DNA of 10,956 bases from JAJPJX01 sp964568355 (GTDB lineage Bacteria; Acidobacteriota; Terriglobia; Bryobacterales; Bryobacteraceae). Of this stretch, positions 1 to 5,416 are shown piece after piece. The notes under the pieces were generated by a model, which did no database searches, had not been told where the DNA came from, and was given only the letters and a program-made list of their open reading frames with translations. The stretch spans positions 1 to 10,956 of the forward strand of contig CAZMRK010000340.1 of the NCBI GenBank assembly GCA_964568355.1, written 5' to 3'. Both the position numbers and the translations under genes were made by a program. Every line of letters starts with the position of its first letter. The stretch's first letter is position 1.

Positions 1-1653
1 TTTGGTGAAAAAGCGCGAATAGATCAGGTGCAGGATGGCGTGCTCGACGCCGCCGATGTACTGATCGATTTCGAACCAGTAGGCGATCTTCTTGGGATCG
101 AACGGCGCCTGATCGTTCTTCGCATCGCAATAGCGATAGAAGTACCACGAGGAATCGATGAACGTGTCCATCGTGTCCGTTTCCCGCCGTGCGTCTTCCC
201 CGCACTGCGGGCATTTCACATTGACGAACGAGGGTACGGCTTCGAGCGGCGAACGGCCCGTGCCGGTAATCTCTACCTCGGTCGGCAGGACCACCGGCAG
301 GTCTTTCTCCGGCACCGGCACCATACCGCAGCGCGGGCAGTAAAGGATCGGAATGGGGGTGCCCCAATAGCGCTGCCGCGAGATCCCCCAGTCCTTGATG
401 CGATAGGTGATCGCCGCCTGTCCGAAACCCTTTTCCGCGGCATAAGCGGACATGCGCGCGCGGGCTTCGGCGCTCGGCAGGCCGGACCACTGGCCGGAAT
501 TTTCGGTGATGCCATACTCCTCGAACGGCCCCTGCATCTCCTCGACCCTGGCCAACTCGCCGTCGGCCGGGCGGATCACCGGCCGGATCGGGATGCCGTA
601 GGTCTTGCAGAATTCGAAATCGCGCTGATCATGCGCCGGAACGGCCATGATCGCCCCCGTGCCGTAGGTGACGAGTACGAAATTGCCTACCCATACCGGT
701 ACCTTCTCGCCGCTATAAGGATTCACGGCATAGTGCCCGGTGAAAAAACCTTCTTTCTCGATATCGCCCGGATCACGGTTGGCGCGGGCATCCACCATGG
801 CCTTGGCGCGCGCCCGGCCGTCCGCGTCCAGCAACTTCTCACCCAGCGGATGCTCCGGTGCCAGGATTACGCAGGTAGCGCCGAAAATCGTATCCACACG
901 CGTGGTGAAGACACGGATGGGCTCACCCGTCCCTTCCAGGTGGAAATCGGCCTCGGTTCCCTCGGACCGGCCGATCCAGTTGCGCTGCATGGTAAGCACG
1001 CGCTCCGGCCAGCCGCCTTCGAGTTCCTTCATATCGTCCAGCAACTGATCGGCGTAAGCGGTGATCTTCAGAAACCACTGGTCCAGCGCGCGCTGCTCCA
1101 CGGGCGTGTCCTCGTGGCGCCAGCAGCAGCCATCCACCACCTGCTCGTTGGCCAGCACGGTGGCGCACTTGGGGCACCAGTTGACCAGGGCCTTCTTGCG
1201 ATAGGCCAGCCCGCGCTCCAGCATCTTGAGGAAGAACCACTGGTTCCAGCGGTAGTATTCCGGCTCGCAGGTGGAGACTTCACAGTCCCAGTCGTAGCTG
1301 AAGCCGAACCGCCGGTGGGTCTTCTTCATGGCGGCGATGTTCTGCAGGGTCCATTCGCGCGGAGGCCGCTTGTTGGCAATCGCGGCGTTTTCCGCGGGCA
1401 GGCCGAAGGCATCCCAACCCATCGGATGCAGCACATTGAAGCCGCGCATCCACTTATAGCGCGCCAGCGCGTCGCCGATCGAATAGTTGCGAATGTGGCC
1501 GATATGCAGCGTGCCGCTGGGATACGGAAGCATCTCCAGCACGTAAAACTTCGGCTTGGAGGAGTTCTGCTCCGCCTTGTAGAAATCGGCATTCTCCCAT
1601 CGCTGGTGCCACTTCAACTCGATCTGGTTGTGGTCGTACGGCTTCTCGGGCAT
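1..1653 (-). CDS. leuS: Leucyl-tRNA synthetase, N-terminal 551 residues (3' end beyond the window)
   Basis: Class Ia aminoacyl-tRNA synthetase that charges tRNA-Leu in the cytoplasm. Seen in the translation: the HIGH signature as H50-I-G-H53 within YPSGTLHIGHIRNY; GWDAFGLPAENAA at about 79-91; a Zn-binding knuckle (C160, C163, C177, C178); the CP1 editing domain with the Thr-rich TTRVDTIFG motif at 250-258 and GTGAIMAVPAHDQRDFEF at 331-348, where D342 matches the conserved editing aspartate; a second Cys set (C439, C442, C481, C484); and DTFIDSSWYF at 496-505. The frame stays open to base 1, so the anticodon-binding region and the KMSKS loop lie outside (bacterial LeuRS is usually 800-880 aa). 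The ATG at 1653 gives the family's usual N-terminus, IELKWHQRWE. The upstream GAAGAA is only a weak ribosome binding site, and the start lies inside the 3' end of nfo (40-nt overlap), which suggests translational coupling. Editing appears intact. Identity is very secure. Confidence 0.98.
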   Translation of the reverse strand, partial: MPEKPYDHNQIELKWHQRWENADFYKAEQNSSKPKFYVLEMLPYPSGTLHIGHIRNYSIGDALARYKWMRGFNVLHPMGWDAFGLPAENAAIANKRPPREWTLQNIAAMKKTHRRFGFSYDWDCEVSTCEPEYYRWNQWFFLKMLERGLAYRKKALVNWCPKCATVLANEQVVDGCCWRHEDTPVEQRALDQWFLKITAYADQLLDDMKELEGGWPERVLTMQRNWIGRSEGTEADFHLEGTGEPIRVFTTRVDTIFGATCVILAPEHPLGEKLLDADGRARAKAMVDARANRDPGDIEKEGFFTGHYAVNPYSGEKVPVWVGNFVLVTYGTGAIMAVPAHDQRDFEFCKTYGIPIRPVIRPADGELARVEEMQGPFEEYGITENSGQWSGLPSAEARARMSAYAAEKGFGQAAITYRIKDWGISRQRYWGTPIPILYCPRCGMVPVPEKDLPVVLPTEVEITGTGRSPLEAVPSFVNVKCPQCGEDARRETDTMDTFIDSSWYFYRYCDAKNDQAPFDPKKIAYWFEIDQYIGGVEHAILHLIYSRFFTK

Positions 1654-2489
1654 AATTTCTTCAGTTTGTTCAGGTTCTTCCGGTCGTCGCCTTCCTGCTC
1701 CACGGGAGTCTCCAAAATGAATGGCTTCGACCGCAATTTCGGGTGCGCCAGAATTCGCCGGAACCCGGCCTCCCCAATGTGTCCTTCTCCGATATTCTCA
1801 TGCCGGTCCACTCGCGACCCAAGTCCGGATTTGGAATCGTTGGCATGGATGACCTTCACGTTGGCCAGGCCCAGCGCGCTTTCGGCCTGCCGCAGCGTTT
1901 CCCGCAGCCCCGTTTCGGAGGCGACGTCGAATCCCGCCGCCAGCAGGTGGCAGGTATCCAGGCAATAGCCGACCTCGACGTCGGTGACCGCGGCCGCCAG
2001 GTCGTGGATGGCCCGCAGTTCTTCCAGCCGGCCCCCGATCTGCGCACCCGCGCCAACCGTGTTTTCGAGCAGCACCGTCGTCGCGGTCTTGCGGCCCTGG
2101 GCCGCTTCCCGCAGGCCCGCGGCAAAGGCCGCGATTCCCTGCTCCAGCGCCTGCCCCCGGTAGCTGCCCGGGTGCACCACCAGGTACTCGGCGCCCAGGG
2201 CGTCCGCGCGCTCCAGTTCACCGCGAAAGGCGGCCACGGACTTGCCCCGGATCGCCGGGTCGGCCGATGCCAGATTGACCAGATAGCTCACGTGGATGAC
2301 CAGCGGCTGCAAATCGAACCGCTCCCGCGCCCTCCGCAAAAGACCGGCTGCCGCCGGACCCGGTGTGGACGCGCGCCACATCCGCGGACTCGAGGAAAAA
2401 ATCTGGAACGTGTTCGCGCCTAGCTCCGCGGCCTGAATCGCCGCCTTTTCGAACGATTCCGCTATGGATGTGTGGATTCCGATCCGCAG
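1614..2489 (-). CDS. nfo: Endonuclease IV, AP endonuclease (apparent CTG start)
   Basis: Zn-dependent TIM-barrel AP endonuclease of base-excision repair; it cuts 5' of abasic sites and trims blocked 3' ends. With the CTG at 2489 as residue 1 the protein is 291 aa, and all nine metal ligands of the family are visible: H66, H106, E142, D178, H181, H215, D228, H230 and E260. Each is 1-3 residues from its E. coli counterpart (E. coli Nfo is 285 aa). Typical motifs are VVHPGSYRG, LLENTVGAGAQIG, CLDTCHLLAAGFD and SRVDRHENIGEG. The first in-frame ATG, at 2381 (residue 37), would remove the first beta strand and the conserved RIGIHTS and ANTFQIFSSSPRMW segments, so I reject it. An in-frame TAA at 2499-2501 limits extension, and CTG is the only plausible start that yields the canonical (M)RIGIH N-terminus. 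An ATGTAG (2497-2492, +1 frame) just upstream hints at a one-base deletion or sequencing error instead. The gene lies 16 nt after the phosphoesterase stop and overlaps leuS. Identity is sure; the start is uncertain. Confidence 0.95.
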   Translation of the reverse strand: MRIGIHTSIAESFEKAAIQAAELGANTFQIFSSSPRMWRASTPGPAAAGLLRRARERFDLQPLVIHVSYLVNLASADPAIRGKSVAAFRGELERADALGAEYLVVHPGSYRGQALEQGIAAFAAGLREAAQGRKTATTVLLENTVGAGAQIGGRLEELRAIHDLAAAVTDVEVGYCLDTCHLLAAGFDVASETGLRETLRQAESALGLANVKVIHANDSKSGLGSRVDRHENIGEGHIGEAGFRRILAHPKLRSKPFILETPVEQEGDDRKNLNKLKKLCPRSRTTTTRSS

Positions 2490-2505
2490 ATCTACATGTT
2501 AGCAA

Positions 2506-3339
2506 TTATTGGATGGAAATCCGGTTGGGCAGGTTGCCGAGGTCATAAAACTGGTGCGCGAGCCCGGCCGGGCCTACCGTGACCACGCGAAAGCCCGAGC
2601 GAGCCTCGCCCAGCGGTTTGCCGACCGGTCCCGTCGTGATCATCTCGATCGATCCATCCCGGCCCAGGTCGTTGCGGTGGTAATGACCGCTGAACACGTG
2701 GCGGACGCCATACTGGTGGAACAGCGCCAGGTAGCGTTTGCGAGTCTCTGTGGGGATATTGAAGTATTGATCCGCTTCATTCGGGTCCTGGAGGAACCAG
2801 GAGTGGTGCTGGAACACGATCAGCCGCTGCACTCCCTCCCCCTTCGCCTTTGCGAGTTCCGCGCGTAACCAGGCTTCCTGCTTGGCAGCCTCTTCCGGAG
2901 CCTTTTGAGGATGGCCGATCAGGCTCGAATTCAGCACAAACCCAACCATATCTCCCGAGCGAAACGTGTAGTAATCCCGTCCGAAGCGCTCGCGATAAAC
3001 GGCCAGCGACTCCGGAGTTGGATCATTGCCGACGTCGTGATTGCCGGCGACGCTATAGAGCGGGATCCCGGGATCGAGTTTAGCGGTGATTCGGTGGTAT
3101 TCCGCCGCTTGCGCCGCGTCTCCCGCGCGGTTGATCAGATCACCGGTAATGACGACAAAGGCCGGATGCAGCCGGTTAGCCGTAGACACGGCAAACTCCA
3201 GGTTGGCAGTTTCCTGAGCAAAACCTCGATTCTCCTCATACATGCCCAACTGCGGGTCAGAGAACTGCAGAAAGAAATAGGATGCCGGTGCCGCCTGGGC
3301 CAGGCAGGCCCCGAGCAGCAAGTAAATCAGTCGCACCAT
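2506..3339 (-). CDS. Exported calcineurin-like metallophosphoesterase, CPPED1 (CSTP1)-like
   Basis: Binuclear-metal phosphoesterase, 277 aa. Residues 1-17 form a signal peptide (R3, hydrophobic YLLLGACLAQA, likely cleavage near AQA/AP), so it should act outside the inner membrane. Metallophosphoesterase motifs in order: SDPQLG (D28, Q30), ITGDLIN (D67), AGNHDVGN (N100, H101), FQHHSW (H178/H179) and SGHYHRN (H219, H221). The first motif is D-x-Q rather than the common D-x-H. From memory of the family, that Gln, the GNHDVGN motif and the GHYHRN ending all match the eukaryotic CPPED1/CSTP1 group better than cyclic-nucleotide phosphodiesterases or alkaline phosphatases. CPPED1 is a Ser/Thr protein phosphatase; the substrate here is unknown. 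The ATG at 3339 is kept because it fits the signal peptide, although the ribosome binding site is poor. It is probably the first gene of a transcript with nfo and leuS. I see no clear terminator between it and the methyltransferase upstream, so read-through is possible. Confidence 0.92.
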   Translation of the reverse strand: MVRLIYLLLGACLAQAAPASYFFLQFSDPQLGMYEENRGFAQETANLEFAVSTANRLHPAFVVITGDLINRAGDAAQAAEYHRITAKLDPGIPLYSVAGNHDVGNDPTPESLAVYRERFGRDYYTFRSGDMVGFVLNSSLIGHPQKAPEEAAKQEAWLRAELAKAKGEGVQRLIVFQHHSWFLQDPNEADQYFNIPTETRKRYLALFHQYGVRHVFSGHYHRNDLGRDGSIEMITTGPVGKPLGEARSGFRVVTVGPAGLAHQFYDLGNLPNRISIQ

Positions 3340-3456
3340 GCGGTCAGCTTACCATCGCTCGCCGCATGGGCATCGACTGGGCTGCTGCGCGCGCTGCTGT
3401 CTCCCGCCCGCCGCGGTCCGGAGAGAATTATTTCGAGAGGAAAGGTCCCCTCATCT

Positions 3457-4290
3457 TCAGCAGCGCGTCGCAATCACTTCGAGGTATTCGGCATCCACCT
3501 TGGTGGTACCGTCGCCGGCCTGATTGTGCGCGGACCACAGGTCGACCAGTTCGCTCCTCAACCGCTCCTGTCCGCTCTCGCAGAGTGAAGCGAATGCCCG
3601 CGACATCGGGCCGTAATTGAGGCGATAGAATTCCACCACCGCTTCCGGCGGGAATGGATACTCAAAATCATAGAAGTACGGGGTGCACCTCAGATCCGTC
3701 GTGCCTGCCCGGAACCGGTCGCGAACGGTGGATTCCTCTCCCCAAAGCACCGGCGACGGCATTCCCGAGGGCGCAATGTGCCTGGAAATCGCCCGGAACA
3801 TCTGGCCTACGAATCCGCCGGGAGTCCAATTCGCCATGGCAATCATCCCGCCGGGCCGGCACACGCGAACGAGTTCGGCTGCCACGCGATCCGGCTGGGG
3901 AGCAAACATCGCCCCGATCAGGCTGACCACCACGTCGAACTGCCCGTCCTCATACGGCAGCGATTCGGCGTCCCCTTCTTCAAAAGTGGCCTCCAGCCCT
4001 TCGGCCGCCGCCCTCGCGCGAGCGTTCTCCAGCCAGTTCGTCGAAATGTCGCAGCCGGTCACCTGCGCTCCGACCCTGGCTGCCATCAGAGCAAGTTGCC
4101 CCGAGCCGCAAGCGACATCCAGCAGGCGGGTTTCCGGCGCGACTCCAAGCCGCCGGAAGAACTGCGCCGCGCTTTTTTTCAGGTAGCGGGAGAAAAGGTC
4201 GTAGTCCCCCGACATCCAGGTCGTTTTCAGGCGAGCCTTCAGTTGATCGAATTCGCTGACCGCCTGTACCTCTTGTGCCATCGTACTCAT
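3457..4290 (-). CDS. Class I SAM-dependent methyltransferase of unknown substrate
   Basis: Rossmann-fold methyltransferase (Methyltransf_11/25 type), 277 aa, soluble. Motif I, LLDVACGSGQ, is at 56-65; D81 in GCDIS ends beta 2 and should bind the SAM ribose; GDAESLPYEDGQFDVVVS at 106-123 carries the adenine-binding acidic residue and motif II; RPGGMIAMANW at about 145-155 is post-motif. The C-terminal half (FYRLNYGPMSRAF, DAEYLEVIATR) is typical of a widespread uncharacterised bacterial subfamily, and no motif reveals the acceptor. The frame opens upstream with ATGs at 4320 and 4308, but I chose 4290 because GGAGGG (4301-4306) sits 10 nt upstream of it and the usual N-terminus follows; 4281 is also possible. 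It is divergent from the AraC-type regulator across a region with inverted and direct repeats, so it is the obvious candidate target. Function as a methyltransferase is secure; the substrate is not. Confidence 0.92.
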   Translation of the reverse strand: MSTMAQEVQAVSEFDQLKARLKTTWMSGDYDLFSRYLKKSAAQFFRRLGVAPETRLLDVACGSGQLALMAARVGAQVTGCDISTNWLENARARAAAEGLEATFEEGDAESLPYEDGQFDVVVSLIGAMFAPQPDRVAAELVRVCRPGGMIAMANWTPGGFVGQMFRAISRHIAPSGMPSPVLWGEESTVRDRFRAGTTDLRCTPYFYDFEYPFPPEAVVEFYRLNYGPMSRAFASLCESGQERLRSELVDLWSAHNQAGDGTTKVDAEYLEVIATRC

Positions 4291-4300
4291 ACTGCAGCAT

Positions 4301-4306
4301 CCCTCC
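4301..4306 (-). promoter_or_regulatory. Shine-Dalgarno that decides the methyltransferase start
   Basis: On the minus strand this reads GGAGGG, followed by 10 nt and then the ATG at 4290. The competing in-frame ATGs at 4320 and 4308 have no such sequence in front of them; this motif would lie within their coding region. Confidence 0.7.
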
Positions 4307-4320
4307 ATTTGGACCGGCAT

Positions 4321-4341
4321 TTCTCACGATCCACTTCTCAC
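4321..4341. repeat. Direct repeat TTCTCAC (period 14), candidate regulator half-sites
   Basis: TTCTCAC occurs at 4321-4327 and again at 4335-4341, between the methyltransferase start and the regulator. AraC-family proteins often bind directly repeated half-sites, though usually spaced close to a multiple of the helical repeat, which 14 bp is not. It may be chance in a short sequence. Confidence 0.3.
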
Positions 4342-4360
4342 TATGAGGCTCCGAGGTGTG

Positions 4361-4387
4361 GAATACTTGATCCATCGTCCCGTATTC
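4361..4387. promoter_or_regulatory. Inverted repeat GAATAC-N15-GTATTC, candidate operator between divergent genes
   Basis: Perfect 6-bp arms lie at 4361-4366 and 4382-4387 with centres 21 bp apart, about two helical turns, so both half-sites would face the same side of the DNA. The element is about 70 nt from the methyltransferase ATG and about 52 nt from the regulator ATG, well placed to control both. The symmetry is seen directly; the operator role is inference. Confidence 0.45.
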
Positions 4388-4439
4388 TTGGCAGGGATGC
4401 CCGGATTCTCCGTCGTAACGCCCCCATGAGGTTTTGAAA

Positions 4440-5402
4440 ATGGACGTGCTCTCCGAAGTCCTGCGAGTGGTCAAGCTCCAAGGGGCGCTGTTTTTCAACG
4501 CGGAGTTCTCCGCCCCCTGGTGCATTCGCTCCGCCGAGTCAACCGCCATGGCACCCCACCTGTCCCCTGGCGCGGGCCACATGATTCTGTACCACTTCCT
4601 CTGCGAGGGGCGCGCCTATGCCCGGCTCCCCGATGGACCCCGGGAAGAGTTGACCGCCGGAGACATCGTCATCCTGCCGCACGGCGACACCCACCTGCTG
4701 GGCAACGGCTCGCCCGAAAAACCGGTGGATTCCATGCAGACCTTCGCGAAACACCTCATCCAGGGCCTGACACCCGCCCATTTTGGCGGCGGAGGCGAGA
4801 TCACCAGATTTGTCTGCGGATTCCTCGCGTGCGAGCCGCGCCTGAGCGAGGTCTTTCTGGCCGGCTTACCCCGAATCCTGAAAGTGCATATCGCCAAAGA
4901 GCCGTCCGGACAATGGCTGGAACAGTTGATCCGGTCTTCGGTGGACGCGGCCAGCGGATCGTACGCTGGCAGCGGGTTGGTGGTCGCGAAACTCTCGGAA
5001 GTGCTTTTCGTGGAGACGTTGCGGCGCTATATCGAGGCGTTGCCCGCGGACCAGGTCGGCTGGCTCGCAGGCGCGCGGGACCCCCTCATCGGCCAGGCTC
5101 TCGCTCTCCTGCACAAGGACCCCGCGCACCCCTGGACCATCTCCAGCCTGGCCCGGCGCGTGGGCCTTTCCCGTACCCGGCTAGCCGAACGCTTCCGCCA
5201 TTTCCTGGGAGAATCCCCGATGGCCTACCTGGCCCAGTGGCGGCTGAAGCTGGGAGCCGAGATCCTGCAATCCACCGAAGACAGCGTGGCCGAAGTCGCC
5301 GCGGCGGTGGGCTATGGCTCGGAAGCCGCCTTCAATCGAGCCTTCAAGAGAGAACTGGACTGCACACCGGCAAGATTCCGCCGCAAACGGGATTCACCCT
5401 AG
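4440..5402 (+). CDS. AraC-family transcriptional regulator with N-terminal Cupin_6 domain
   Basis: DNA-binding regulator, 320 aa. The N-terminal half (about 1-190) matches the Cupin_6 sensor type of AraC proteins: LSEVLRVVKLQGALFF near the start, LTAGDIVILPHGDTHLL at 71-87, and ITRFVCGFLACEPRLSEVFL at 121-140. The C-terminal AraC/HTH_18 domain (about 214-316) contains both helix-turn-helix units: TISSLARRVGLSRTRLAERF, then SVAEVAAAVGYGSEAAFNRAF, followed by the usual TPARFRR. I chose ATG 4440 because GAGG (4428-4431) lies 8 nt upstream; an in-frame TTG at 4434 would only add two residues. The gene is divergent from the methyltransferase, the likely target, and ends 14 nt from the stop of the convergent permease. 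Proteins of this type often sit beside oxidoreductases or other small-molecule enzymes. The ligand is unknown. Confidence 0.93.
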   Translation: MDVLSEVLRVVKLQGALFFNAEFSAPWCIRSAESTAMAPHLSPGAGHMILYHFLCEGRAYARLPDGPREELTAGDIVILPHGDTHLLGNGSPEKPVDSMQTFAKHLIQGLTPAHFGGGGEITRFVCGFLACEPRLSEVFLAGLPRILKVHIAKEPSGQWLEQLIRSSVDAASGSYAGSGLVVAKLSEVLFVETLRRYIEALPADQVGWLAGARDPLIGQALALLHKDPAHPWTISSLARRVGLSRTRLAERFRHFLGESPMAYLAQWRLKLGAEILQSTEDSVAEVAAAVGYGSEAAFNRAFKRELDCTPARFRRKRDSP

Positions 5403-5416
5403 TGGTCCTGTCCGCC

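Noticed and set aside
28..1968. 646-residue open frame on the plus strand
   Set aside because: It lies antisense to leuS and nfo, both of which show full catalytic motifs. Long antisense frames are expected in high-GC genes, and its translation has no recognisable domain.
2218..2505. Short minus-strand frame starting with TTG at 2505, which could supply an nfo start
   Set aside because: It is out of phase with Nfo and its translation matches nothing; the real frame is the one beginning at CTG 2489.
3340..3456. Promoter or terminator between the methyltransferase and the phosphoesterase
   Set aside because: I saw only weak AT-rich stretches and imperfect GAG/CTC pairing; nothing convincing in these 117 bases.
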